Assembly (NCBI GenBank): GCA_021129775.1
Contig: JAJOKP010000043.1
Location: forward strand, 1 to 63,092
DNA: 63,092 nt
Source: Clostridiales bacterium
GTDB taxonomy: Bacteria; Bacillota; Clostridia; Peptostreptococcales; NVVX01
Direction of reading: 5' to 3'
The translations under genes were made by a program, and so were the position numbers. A model generated the notes under the pieces. The model saw nothing but the letters and a program-made list of their open reading frames with translations, did not search any database and was not told the DNA's origin. This document shows positions 41,018 to 50,446 of the stretch, in pieces (position 1 is the first letter of the stretch; each line of letters starts with the position of its first letter).

Positions 41018-41764
41018 CTATTCAACCAGTCCCTCAAGAATTTCTAAACTCTTAAATTTGTACACATTGGTATGTTCTAAAATATATCTTTTTGTTATTT
41101 TACTTAAATCCTCATTTAAAAATTGACTAATTTTAAGTTTTGTGATTTTTTTCATATCTGCATTTAATAAATAGTTTGCTAATCTCATTGTGTGCTTTGA
41201 TACATTCACTGCGCATTTATCTTTACCTACACATTGTTCACAAAGCAAGCCACCTTCTCTATGGCTAAATTTATGGGTAATCATTTCTTCATTTCCGCAT
41301 TCTACGCATGAATTAATATTTGGTTTTAGCCCGGAAAATTCTAAAAACTGTAGTTCAAAGGTTCTAACTATGGTGTTTATCTCAATATTTTTTCTTTTTA
41401 ACATATACAGAGTCTTTCCGAGTAAATTAAACAAACTATTATTTGTTTGGTCTTCTGTTATTACCGCTCCTACTAATTCTAATATATATGATGCATACGA
41501 TAGTTTAAAGATATCTTCTCGCAAAGAATAAAAAATTTCTATTGCATCACACTGATTAACTGTATGCATACTTCTACCTTTGAATATTATAAACTCACTA
41601 TAACTAAAAGGTTGAATTCCTGCTTTAAAAGCGCTCTTAGGTCTTCTTGCTCCCTTTGCTATAGCACTTACTTTTCCAAGTTTTCGCGTAAATATTGTGA
41701 TTATACTATCATACTCTGAGTACTTTATACTCTTTATAACGAAGCCTTCTGTTTTAATTTGCAT
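41018..41764 (-). CDS. recO: DNA repair protein RecO
   Basis: TEGFVIKSIKYSEYDSIITIFTRKLGKVSAIAKGARRPKS; zinc cysteines CVECGNEE ... CEQC. Confidence 0.96.
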   Translation of the reverse strand: MQIKTEGFVIKSIKYSEYDSIITIFTRKLGKVSAIAKGARRPKSAFKAGIQPFSYSEFIIFKGRSMHTVNQCDAIEIFYSLREDIFKLSYASYILELVGAVITEDQTNNSLFNLLGKTLYMLKRKNIEINTIVRTFELQFLEFSGLKPNINSCVECGNEEMITHKFSHREGGLLCEQCVGKDKCAVNVSKHTMRLANYLLNADMKKITKLKISQFLNEDLSKITKRYILEHTNVYKFKSLEILEGLVE

Positions 41765-41844
41765 ATGTTCTCTCCTGCATTCATCGTATGCTCTTCGTAG
41801 CCAAGTGACAGTTGGAGATGGAGACGGAGCATTTTTGTCACATG

Positions 41845-42732
41845 TTATTTATATCCAAGTTCTCTCAGTGTAACAGCATTATTCCGCCAATTTTCTTTGA
41901 TTTTCACCCACAGTTCTAGGTATATTTTTGAACCAAGTAAAGATTCAATGTCAATTCTTGCACTTTTACCTATTCCTTTCAGCTTTCTTCCTTCTTTGCC
42001 AATTATAATGCCTTTATGTGATTTTTTTTCGCAAAAAATTGTTGCATGTATATCAATGATCTCTTTGTCTTTTCTTGCTTTCATTAATGTTACTTCAACA
42101 GCAACTCCATGTGGAATTTCTTGTTCTATATAGTTAAGTACTTTTTCTCTTATAATTTCTCCTACTATTACTCTTTCTGGTTGATCTGTTATCATATCTT
42201 CTGGAAAATACTTTGGTCCTTCTTCGAAGTGCATCAATATTTTATCTACAAGTGACGTTAAATTTAAACCTTCCTTAGCCGATATGCCTACGATTTCTGT
42301 AAAAATACCAGAAGCTAAATACTCTTGATACAATATATTAAATCTTTCTTGTGCCATTAAATCGATTTTGTTCATTACTAAAATAATAGGTGTCTTGATA
42401 ACTTCAAGTTGTTGCATAATAAATCTATCGCCTGGTCCTATTTTACTACTATCGTCAACTACAAATAATATAACGTCAACTTCTCTTAAAGTTTGAATAG
42501 CAGTCTTTACCATAAAATCACCTAGTTTGTGCTTAGGTCTGTGTATTCCAGGTGTATCTAAGAAAATTATTTGTGACTTTTCATCAGTGTAAATGCATTG
42601 TATTCTATTTCTTGTAGTCTGCGTTTTGTCAGAGACAATCGCTATTTTTTCACCAATTAATTTATTCATTAATGTAGATTTTCCTACATTAGGTCTTCCT
42701 ATAATTGAAACAAATCCCGATTTGAACTCCAT
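41845..42732 (-). CDS. era: GTPase Era (likely start MEFKSGF at 42732; ORF to 42759)
   Basis: SIIGRPNVGKSTLMNKLIGEKIAIVSDKTQTTRNRI; KH domain. Confidence 0.98.
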   Translation of the reverse strand: MEFKSGFVSIIGRPNVGKSTLMNKLIGEKIAIVSDKTQTTRNRIQCIYTDEKSQIIFLDTPGIHRPKHKLGDFMVKTAIQTLREVDVILFVVDDSSKIGPGDRFIMQQLEVIKTPIILVMNKIDLMAQERFNILYQEYLASGIFTEIVGISAKEGLNLTSLVDKILMHFEEGPKYFPEDMITDQPERVIVGEIIREKVLNYIEQEIPHGVAVEVTLMKARKDKEIIDIHATIFCEKKSHKGIIIGKEGRKLKGIGKSARIDIESLLGSKIYLELWVKIKENWRNNAVTLRELGYK

Positions 42733-42733
42733 T

Positions 42734-43147
42734 TTACTTCCCTCCATTACTACTATCATTCAAATCACTCGGAGCAAAAGAAAATGGAATGATTTCGTCA
42801 AGCGTATATTCTTTGTAGTTAGTTTCTGATGTTGCAACTATAATTTTCATCTCCCTAGCAAATTCAAGAAACACTTGCCTACAAATTCCGCAGGGGAAAG
42901 TAATGCTATTTAAGTCGCCTACTATTGCTATTGCAAGTATTTTTCTCTCTCCTTCTGAAACTGCCTTAAATATTGCAGTTCGCTCAGCACAATTTGTTGC
43001 ACCATAAGAAGCTGACTCTACATTACAACCTGTATATATTTTTCCTGAATCCATTAATACAGCTGCCCCAACAGGAAAGTTAGAATACGGAACATATGCG
43101 TTTTTTCTAGCTTCTATAGCCATATTTATTAATTCTTTCTTATCCAT
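42734..43147 (-). CDS. cdd: Cytidine deaminase
   Basis: YSNFPVGAAVLMDSGKIYTGCNVESASYGATNCAERTAI, PCGICRQV. Confidence 0.97.
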   Translation of the reverse strand: MDKKELINMAIEARKNAYVPYSNFPVGAAVLMDSGKIYTGCNVESASYGATNCAERTAIFKAVSEGERKILAIAIVGDLNSITFPCGICRQVFLEFAREMKIIVATSETNYKEYTLDEIIPFSFAPSDLNDSSNGGK

Positions 43148-43170
43148 TTTTCGCCTCCAAAATATTTAGT

Positions 43171-44316
43171 CTACTGAAGCTCAATTTCACCATTTCTAGG
43201 GAATACACAAATCCAAGTTTTTCCTCTGTTAATTTCAAGAATCCTTCCATCAATGTCTTTAAATATATACGGAGAGTGATGCGATTTTCTGCTCCATGTT
43301 ATTGGAATTGCTTTTCCATTCGTTATATATTTTCCTGCCCCACTAGTAATTAAGTTCATATCTCTTCTAAACGCCTCATCGCCCCGAATCTCCCATATAT
43401 CCGTATAAAGAATGAAAATATTTTTGACTGCTAGTTGCTTACCATTATACTCATCAATGTGTGGCTTGCCAAATTGATACCTTAAATATAAATTTGTAAC
43501 TGAATCAAAGTGGAATTCTGGAATATATTCTTTTGAAAAACGAATTGTCACTTTTTCGGCTTTGGTCCCAGTTGGAAACCATTCTTCTTTGCTAAAAACA
43601 AACATGGGTGAATAAGTTTCTTTTAACTTTATGCGATATCCAACAGCATCCCACGCTTTTAGTATTCTTCTGGCATTAGTGTATAAACTATGCTCAAACA
43701 TTCCCCTTTGTCTCTTTCTAGTTGAATCTCTCCAAGATAAAGCTTGCTCTAAATGCGACAAAGAGTTTAAGTTAGCTAGTTTTAGATTCTTTATAGCAGA
43801 TGCAGCTAATGGGCTCACTCCATGATGTACAAATACTGCATCATGATTTAATGCAAAGTCAATAAAATAGTGCCTCGCACTACGTAACGGTCCAATTTTT
43901 TCCGCATCAAATTCTTTAAATAGTGCAATCAATCTAGTTATTTCTCCTTCCGCTAAAGTCTCGTAAATAATATCTGCTTGAGATATTCCGCTTTGCGGAA
44001 GTGCTTTTTTAATGTTATTTATTACTACCGCCACTGGTCTTCTAATTGCAATTTCTTCATCTATCCACAAACCAGTTAACGAGTTGATTTCTTTTCCTGC
44101 TAGACTCTCTATTTCTTTTTCGGCTCCCTCTTCGCCGTCTCCATTAGTTGGTACTCCTTCAACATTTTCTGAGCCAATCAAGGCAATGTTGTTTTCAGCT
44201 TCTATTTTTGTCTTTTCACCACTATCATAAAAAAACTCTTCCTGTTTACATCCCATAATACCAAGCAAAAGTGTAAAAAGAAGCAGTACTAGCAAAACTT
44301 TTTTGACGTGTCCCAC
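43171..44316 (-). CDS. DUF3048 (YerB-like) lipoprotein
   Basis: Lipobox LLLGIMGC; RPVAVVINNIKKALPQSGISQADIIYETLAEGEITRL. Confidence 0.88.
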   Translation of the reverse strand: MGHVKKVLLVLLLFTLLLGIMGCKQEEFFYDSGEKTKIEAENNIALIGSENVEGVPTNGDGEEGAEKEIESLAGKEINSLTGLWIDEEIAIRRPVAVVINNIKKALPQSGISQADIIYETLAEGEITRLIALFKEFDAEKIGPLRSARHYFIDFALNHDAVFVHHGVSPLAASAIKNLKLANLNSLSHLEQALSWRDSTRKRQRGMFEHSLYTNARRILKAWDAVGYRIKLKETYSPMFVFSKEEWFPTGTKAEKVTIRFSKEYIPEFHFDSVTNLYLRYQFGKPHIDEYNGKQLAVKNIFILYTDIWEIRGDEAFRRDMNLITSGAGKYITNGKAIPITWSRKSHHSPYIFKDIDGRILEINRGKTWICVFPRNGEIELQ

Positions 44317-44319
44317 TTA

Positions 44320-44943
44320 TTAGCTCTTCCTTTCTGTTTTTTTAACGTTTGTAAAGATTTCTAATGGTTTTACAATTCCACCCGAAACAACCAGTTTAAT
44401 AGCATCTTCAACTGATATCTTTAGAGATATTGTATCCTTTTTAGGTAGCATAATGTATAGTCCCGAAGTAGGATTGGGTGTAGTCGGTATAAATAAACTA
44501 ACTATTTCTTCTCCTAATATTTCCTCAACTTCTAATAGTCCCGCAGAAGTTACAAAAGCTATCATATAAATCCCTTTCGATGGATATTCGACTAAAACGG
44601 CTTCTCTAAAGCTAGTTTTCTTGCTTCCATATATTGTTTCAGTTAATTGCTTTATTGAGTAGTATATTGTTCGAACTAAAGGAATCCTTCCAAATACAAA
44701 CTCAGGTATAGAACTTGCATTTTTCCAGCTTAAGCGTCTTGCAGCAAATCCCGCACCAAAGACTAAGAGCAACGTGATAAATACACCGAGTCCATATATT
44801 TGGAATCCAATTAGCAGTTCTAGTGGTTTTCTAAAAATAACATCAACCCTATTAAGTATCCATATAATTAGGATTAAAGTTAAGGTTGTAGGCAACAACA
44901 CCACTAAGCCAGTCAATAATGTAGTTCTTATATCTTTCCACAT
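44320..44943 (-). CDS. DUF502 family membrane protein
   Basis: TTLLTGLVVLLPTTLTLILIIWIL; PNPTSGLYIMLPKKD. Confidence 0.88.
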   Translation of the reverse strand: MWKDIRTTLLTGLVVLLPTTLTLILIIWILNRVDVIFRKPLELLIGFQIYGLGVFITLLLVFGAGFAARRLSWKNASSIPEFVFGRIPLVRTIYYSIKQLTETIYGSKKTSFREAVLVEYPSKGIYMIAFVTSAGLLEVEEILGEEIVSLFIPTTPNPTSGLYIMLPKKDTISLKISVEDAIKLVVSGGIVKPLEIFTNVKKTERKS

Positions 44944-45073
44944 ACGATCATCCCTCTCTAAGGTGACAACAGGGACGAGGTTGTTTTGTCACACTTGCAT
45001 CCCCAATGTTACCCCTAATTAAATGACATTAGCACTATTTGTGCGGTAACAAGCATTCATTTTTCTTCGTTAA

Positions 45074-45772
45074 TCAAGAAAATAGTCTAAACAAAATTAT
45101 TGTAATTAGTATACCTAAAATCCCACCAACAATAACTTCAAGTAAGCTATGTATCTTAGTTTCTATCCTGCTTTGTGAAACAAGCAATGCCATTAAAACC
45201 GCCATTGTAGTTATGAATGCATCTCCTGAAACAAAAGCAATTGAAGTTGCCAAGGAAAAAGATACCGATGCATGTCCACTTGGCATTCCACCACGAAAAG
45301 CTGTCCCCTCTTTAAACTGCGCTTTTAGTATTATCGTAATAATCACTACAATAATTAATGTTATAAACGAAATATGTGTTGGGACTTGTTTAACATATTC
45401 AAGCACTCTCAAAGCATATGGATTTATTTTTCTGAAAAATAAGAAATAGGCTACAACTATTGCATTTAACGATGAAATTAATACAGCTCCTGCGGCAACA
45501 TTTTTTGCAATTTTTGCAAATTCATGGTAGTCGTCAGTTATTAAGTCTATAGTTTTCTCAATTGCAGTGTTAATCATCTCTGTAATAACAACTAAAGATA
45601 TCGTCAGAAACAATATTATTACTTCGTATTTAGTCAAATCAAAGAAAAGAGTCACAAATAATATTATTGCAGCTATAACGAAGTGAATTTTCATATTCTT
45701 TTGCGTTTTAATAGAATACAATATTCCTTCCACTGCGCAATTAAAGCTATCAATCATTTTTCTTATTCTCAT
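45074..45772 (-). CDS. dgkA: Diacylglycerol/undecaprenol kinase (DgkA) fused to a PAP2-like domain
   Basis: SFNCAVEGILYSIKTQKNMKIH...EMINTAIEKTIDLITDDYHEFAKIAKN; C-terminal MPSGHASVSFSLAT. Confidence 0.92.
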   Translation of the reverse strand: MRIRKMIDSFNCAVEGILYSIKTQKNMKIHFVIAAIILFVTLFFDLTKYEVIILFLTISLVVITEMINTAIEKTIDLITDDYHEFAKIAKNVAAGAVLISSLNAIVVAYFLFFRKINPYALRVLEYVKQVPTHISFITLIIVVIITIILKAQFKEGTAFRGGMPSGHASVSFSLATSIAFVSGDAFITTMAVLMALLVSQSRIETKIHSLLEVIVGGILGILITIILFRLFS

Positions 45773-45786
45773 TTATTTTACTCCAT

Positions 45787-46251
45787 TCATTCTCTTTTTA
45801 ACCCTATCAAATTCAAAACCTCTTCCTCTTTAACCCTCATTTCTTTTTTGCAAGCCTTATTTTCATGATTGTAGCCCATTAAATGAAACATACTATGGAC
45901 TGTTAAAAAAGCAATCTCTCTGTGTACACTATGCCCATATTCGTTTGCTTGTTCTATCGCTTTCTCTGTAGAAATTACTATATCACCCAACAATCTCTCT
46001 TCTTGGTACAGAGAACCATTCCCTGTACCATTATTCATTGGGAAAGACAATACATCCGTCGCACCTTGCTTATCTCTATACCTATAGTTTAATTCACTAA
46101 TCTCTATATTATCAACAAATGATAAACTTACTTCATACTTAATATCGCACTTTTCAATATTAAAACATGCAGTCACAGTTTTTTCTAGTATCTCAAGTAA
46201 TTCGTCATCAATAGTTAATGCATCTTGCCTATTATCAACTACTAAGCTCAA
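45787..46251 (-). CDS. ybeY: rRNA maturation RNase YbeY (likely TTG start near 46251; ORF to 46308)
   Basis: ELNYRYRDKQGATDVLSFPM, LTVHSMFHLMGYNHE. Confidence 0.95.
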   Translation of the reverse strand: MSLVVDNRQDALTIDDELLEILEKTVTACFNIEKCDIKYEVSLSFVDNIEISELNYRYRDKQGATDVLSFPMNNGTGNGSLYQEERLLGDIVISTEKAIEQANEYGHSVHREIAFLTVHSMFHLMGYNHENKACKKEMRVKEEEVLNLIGLKRE

Positions 46252-48346
46252 GTGATTTTCTTCCTTTCGATTCAATTTTTTTATTGTCAGGGTACTCGAT
46301 TCTCTCATGGAAAGTGCCCATTATCGTTTTAACAAATATTTTTTTTATTATCTCTAATTCCTTCAAAGTCAGATTACATTCTTCCATCTGGCCATCGTCT
46401 AATTTATCTTTAATTATCTTCGTAATAAACTTCTCTATTTTTTCCTCTGTAGGAGAAGATAAACTTCTTATTGCGGCCTCTACAGAATCTGCAAACATCA
46501 CTATTGCAGTTTCTTTTGTTTGTGGCTTAACACCCCAGTATCTAAAACTTTGTTCATCAATTTCTTCTCCATTAGCCATTTCTTTTGCTCTATGATAGAA
46601 ATAATAAACTAAAGTGGTTCCATGATGTTGAATAATAAAATCTTGAATTTCAACAGGTAGTTTATACTTTTTTGCCATTTCCATTCCATCTTTAACATGT
46701 CCTGTTATTATCAATGTGCTTAATGATGGCGATATTTTCTCATGGGGATTTTCTTTTGTCAATTGATTCTCTTTAAAAAAATATGGTCTACTTGTTTTAC
46801 CGATGTCATGATAAAACGAGCCTACTCTAGCTAACAATGCATTAGCTCCAACAGCGTTAGCTGCTGCTTCACTCAAGTTTCCAACAATAATACTATGGTG
46901 ATATGTGCCTGGTGCTTCAATCATGAGTTTTTTTAGCAAAGGATGGTTCTGACTCGAGAGTTCTAGTAGCTTTATTTGCGTAAGAATACCAAATACGCTC
47001 TCCCACAACGGTAGTGAACCAACTGTCAACACCGAGCAAAATACTCCATTTAAAAACGCGAATAGAGCAATCGTTAGTATGTCATACACGCTGGTCATGT
47101 TAATTAATTCAAAACCAATAATAGTAATACTTTGCACTACACCTACTATGAGACCAGATATAAATATCTTACCTCTTTGGTCAGCATTAATAATACTTAA
47201 CACTCCTGCAGTTCCACCTAGTAACGTCATAAAAATTATAGAAACGTTGATATCAGTAACAATACCTACCAAAATAGTTATGCACAAATTAATAACTAAC
47301 GCTAATCGCGCATCAACCAATAACGCAATTAACATAACTGAAGCAGCAATAGGCACTAAATAGATTGAAATCCCCGAAATAGCTCTTGCCATAAACAAAG
47401 TTATTAGGAAAAGTATTATTAATAAAAGTAGTTGACCTATTTTCTTTAATACTCCCTTATTAAATATTCTCATGTACGACACTAATAAGAGTTGCATTAC
47501 TAACACAATCAATAATATGCCAAAGTAAAGCATAAAATCTGCCGTTTTATCACCTTCTAGCAAGCCCAATTCACTTAGAATCACTAAGTCGTTTGCTGAG
47601 ATAAGTTCACCTTCTTTGACAACTGTATCGCCTTCTCTAATTAGTATATCTTCCACTTCATTTTTTGCTTCAATTCTTTTCTGCTCACTAGAAATAATAT
47701 CTAAAAAGTTATTCGGTCTAATAGTTGCGTTTACAACTGAAATTGCAAGTTCCTTATGCATATCACTAAAACCTTCAAACTCTGATATATACTCTCTAAT
47801 ATTATTTTTTTCCACTTGTAGGTCTTGAGTTTTCAACCCATCTCTCAAAAATAAAGCTACAGTTTCGTATATAAAGTTTTCTAGGTATTTCAATTCATCT
47901 AACGGTGATTGTACCGTCAAAGCCAAGATATGAGATGGAATATTTAGTTTGTTCAGCATGACCACTTCTTTTTTTGCAGGTAAATCTAATCCCTCATCTT
48001 TAATTACACTATTAATGAATTCGAAAAAATTCTCTATATCTTTATTAACTGCTGTAAGTACCATTGGGTCGACTTTAAATACCGATTCTGATTCGCTTGC
48101 TGCTTTTTGTTTCAACTGCTCTGTTTCTCTAGTATCAACAATGTCTCTAGTTGCAAGTATATCAATGGGGGCTGCATTTCCGACCTCAAGATTATGCTTT
48201 TGTGGCATAAGTACTAGTACTAAAAACGAAAAAACGCTTGCAAAAAAGAATAAGGCTAATAAGACATGTACTGCTCTTTTGCTCGTGAATATTCTTAAAA
48301 TTGAATCATTCATTAGCCACTTAAAAAAGCTCTTAATTCTTCCCAT
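46235..48346 (-). CDS. pgpH: 7TM receptor with HD hydrolase domain (PgpH/YqfF)
   Basis: 7TM region; EAPGTYHHSIIVGNLSEAAA, SFYHDIGKTSRPYFF. Confidence 0.95.
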   Translation of the reverse strand: MGRIKSFFKWLMNDSILRIFTSKRAVHVLLALFFFASVFSFLVLVLMPQKHNLEVGNAAPIDILATRDIVDTRETEQLKQKAASESESVFKVDPMVLTAVNKDIENFFEFINSVIKDEGLDLPAKKEVVMLNKLNIPSHILALTVQSPLDELKYLENFIYETVALFLRDGLKTQDLQVEKNNIREYISEFEGFSDMHKELAISVVNATIRPNNFLDIISSEQKRIEAKNEVEDILIREGDTVVKEGELISANDLVILSELGLLEGDKTADFMLYFGILLIVLVMQLLLVSYMRIFNKGVLKKIGQLLLLIILFLITLFMARAISGISIYLVPIAASVMLIALLVDARLALVINLCITILVGIVTDINVSIIFMTLLGGTAGVLSIINADQRGKIFISGLIVGVVQSITIIGFELINMTSVYDILTIALFAFLNGVFCSVLTVGSLPLWESVFGILTQIKLLELSSQNHPLLKKLMIEAPGTYHHSIIVGNLSEAAANAVGANALLARVGSFYHDIGKTSRPYFFKENQLTKENPHEKISPSLSTLIITGHVKDGMEMAKKYKLPVEIQDFIIQHHGTTLVYYFYHRAKEMANGEEIDEQSFRYWGVKPQTKETAIVMFADSVEAAIRSLSSPTEEKIEKFITKIIKDKLDDGQMEECNLTLKELEIIKKIFVKTIMGTFHERIEYPDNKKIESKGRKSLELSS

Positions 48347-48366
48347 AATAGTCCTCCAATAGATTT

Positions 48367-49332
48367 TTATCTATTATTCTCGTTTTTTTCATATGCTACA
48401 ATAATCTTTTGAACTAACGTATGTCTAACTACGTCTTTTTCCGATAGAAATTGAATTCCCACTTCTTTTATATCCTTTAATACTTTTGTGGCGTGCAGCA
48501 ACCCGCAAGTTTTAGCTTTTGGCAAATCTACTTGTGTAATGTCACCTGTAACTACGATTTTAGAACCTGCTCCTAACCTCGTTAAAAACATCTTCATCTG
48601 CTCTTTGGTAGTGTTTTGTGCTTCATCTAGAATAATAAAAGAATAATTTAGCGTTCTGCCCCTCATAAATGCAAGTGGCGCTACCTCTATTACATCTCTC
48701 TCACTATATTTTTCAAATTTCTCTGCTCCTAATATATCAAACAGGGCATCAAATAAAGGTCTTAAATATGGGTCAACTTTTTCCTTCATATCTCCTGGCA
48801 AAAAGCCTAAGCTCTCTCCTGCTTCAACAGCAGGTCTTGTTAGTATTATTCGATTAACTTGTTTGTTTTTTAAAGCTTTTACTGCCATTGCTACAGCTAG
48901 ATATGTCTTCCCTGTTCCTGCAGGCCCGACAGTTAGTGTTAGGTCTTTTGACTCAATAGTTTTTACATACTCTTTCTGTCCTAAAGTCATTGGCTTTATT
49001 GGTTTTCCTTTTTCTGTCACAAACACAATATCGTTTTTCAGACTGTCTGAGTCTTCCTCACTGCCATTTTTAAGCGAATTTAGTGTGTATTTAATATGTT
49101 GAGTCGTCAAATTATCCCCACTATTGATTACTATTATTAGTCTTAATATTAGCTTTTCACATAATTTTACTTGTATCTCCTCGCCTGTAATAATAATGCC
49201 CTCTTGTCGCAAAGTAATATCTACATTTAACAATTGCTGAATGATTTTAATATTGCTATCGTAATCACCAAACAATTCTCTAATAATTTCTGTGTCGTAT
49301 GCTTTTATTGTTTTTTGAATAGTATCAGCCAA
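48367..49332 (-). CDS. phoH: PhoH family protein (TTG start, RBS ggaggag)
   Basis: TVGPAGTGKTYLAVAMAVKALKN, FIILDEAQNTTKEQMKMFLTR. Confidence 0.96.
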   Translation of the reverse strand: MADTIQKTIKAYDTEIIRELFGDYDSNIKIIQQLLNVDITLRQEGIIITGEEIQVKLCEKLILRLIIVINSGDNLTTQHIKYTLNSLKNGSEEDSDSLKNDIVFVTEKGKPIKPMTLGQKEYVKTIESKDLTLTVGPAGTGKTYLAVAMAVKALKNKQVNRIILTRPAVEAGESLGFLPGDMKEKVDPYLRPLFDALFDILGAEKFEKYSERDVIEVAPLAFMRGRTLNYSFIILDEAQNTTKEQMKMFLTRLGAGSKIVVTGDITQVDLPKAKTCGLLHATKVLKDIKEVGIQFLSEKDVVRHTLVQKIIVAYEKNENNR

Positions 49333-49335
49333 AAA

Positions 49336-49452
49336 CTACTCCTCCTCTAATTCTGCTTTTAGTTCAATAACTACATAATATCTTCTATGTACTATTTCGA
49401 CAAAAATATCTTTATTCCTTTAGTTTATTATTTCATAATTACTCTTTTCTGT
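49336..49452 (-). pseudogene. yqfD: Degenerate yqfD 3' remnant immediately upstream of phoH
   Basis: Manual translation TEKSNYEIIN*RNKDIFVEIVHRRYYVVIELKAELEEE* versus full-copy TEKKNYEIVNCRNREIFVEAIHIEHFEVIEVTRRLEHE. Confidence 0.8.
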
Positions 49453-49487
49453 CCAGAAAGATGTAAAAGATATATCAGAATTTTTAC

Positions 49488-49520
49488 AGAAAAAACCCCA
49501 TCAATCATTTTTGAAGGGGA
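49488..49520 (-). terminator. Terminator at the end of the phn operon
   Basis: Minus strand CCCCTTCAAAAATGATTGATGGGGTTTTTT. Confidence 0.75.
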
Positions 49521-49546
49521 CAAAGTTTCTGAACATAGATTTATCT

Positions 49547-50356
49547 TTATCTTAATAATTCAAATTCATTAATATAATTCGAACCAACAAAACTTTTGTT
49601 TCGCTCACCGTAGCGACCATGATAATCAGAACCTGCTGATAAGAATAAACTATGCTCCATTGCAAGTTCTTTAATTCTCTCTGATTGTTTTGTAGTAACT
49701 GAAGGGTAACTAGCTTCAATACCCATTAACCCGCTACTTACCAGTTCCTTTAAGGCATCAAGATTGTCATACACTGTAGGATGCGCTAATATAGGTATTG
49801 CTCCTGATTCTCTCAGAGCTCTTGTAGCGTCAATATGAGAAGGGTAAGCGATTCTCATCTCCAGAGGTCCACTGTTTTTAAACATTTTGCAGTAGAATTC
49901 TCCATATATATTGCTTGCATATCCTTTTTTAATAAGCACTTCCATAATATGCTGTTTGTAAAAACCGTGAATACCTCTCGTTTCTTTAAAATCTTCAAGT
50001 GAAATATCGTAACCCAAAGCAATAAGCTTTTCAACTTGCTTAACCCCATTACTATGCCTTTGTTTGGTTGTCGAAGCAATCATATCATCTAATGCTCTGA
50101 ATCCGCTTTGCACATACAGCCCAATAATATGACAAGATTTATTCCGCTTGTAGTCATAAGCGCTTATTTCAATCCCTGGTATATATTGCACACCATATTT
50201 CTCGGCTAAAACACGATGTTCTTCTACACCATACATTGTGTCGTGGTCGGTGATAGATATTAATGTAACGCCATTATTTTTAGCCATTCGAAAGACTTCT
50301 TCTGGGGTGTCACTACAGTCTGTATAGCTAGTATGCACGTGTAAATCTGCTTTCAA
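49547..50356 (-). CDS. PHP-domain phosphoesterase, candidate PhnPP (phosphoribosyl 1,2-cyclic phosphate phosphodiesterase)
   Basis: MKADLHVHTSYTDCSDTPEEVFRMAKNNGVTLISITDHDT; terminal gene of the phn cluster. Confidence 0.75.
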   Translation of the reverse strand: MKADLHVHTSYTDCSDTPEEVFRMAKNNGVTLISITDHDTMYGVEEHRVLAEKYGVQYIPGIEISAYDYKRNKSCHIIGLYVQSGFRALDDMIASTTKQRHSNGVKQVEKLIALGYDISLEDFKETRGIHGFYKQHIMEVLIKKGYASNIYGEFYCKMFKNSGPLEMRIAYPSHIDATRALRESGAIPILAHPTVYDNLDALKELVSSGLMGIEASYPSVTTKQSERIKELAMEHSLFLSAGSDYHGRYGERNKSFVGSNYINEFELLR

Positions 50357-50446
50357 ACTTTTTCCCCCTTCATATAAAAAAATAAACTTGCTTTGTTAAA
50401 GTTCCTCCGCTTCCAGAGTGTAACACAACTCTAGAAGCAAAAGAAT

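Noticed and set aside
45074-45772. DgkA-PAP2 fusion as a novel architecture
   Set aside because: This fusion is already common in Clostridia and related Firmicutes.
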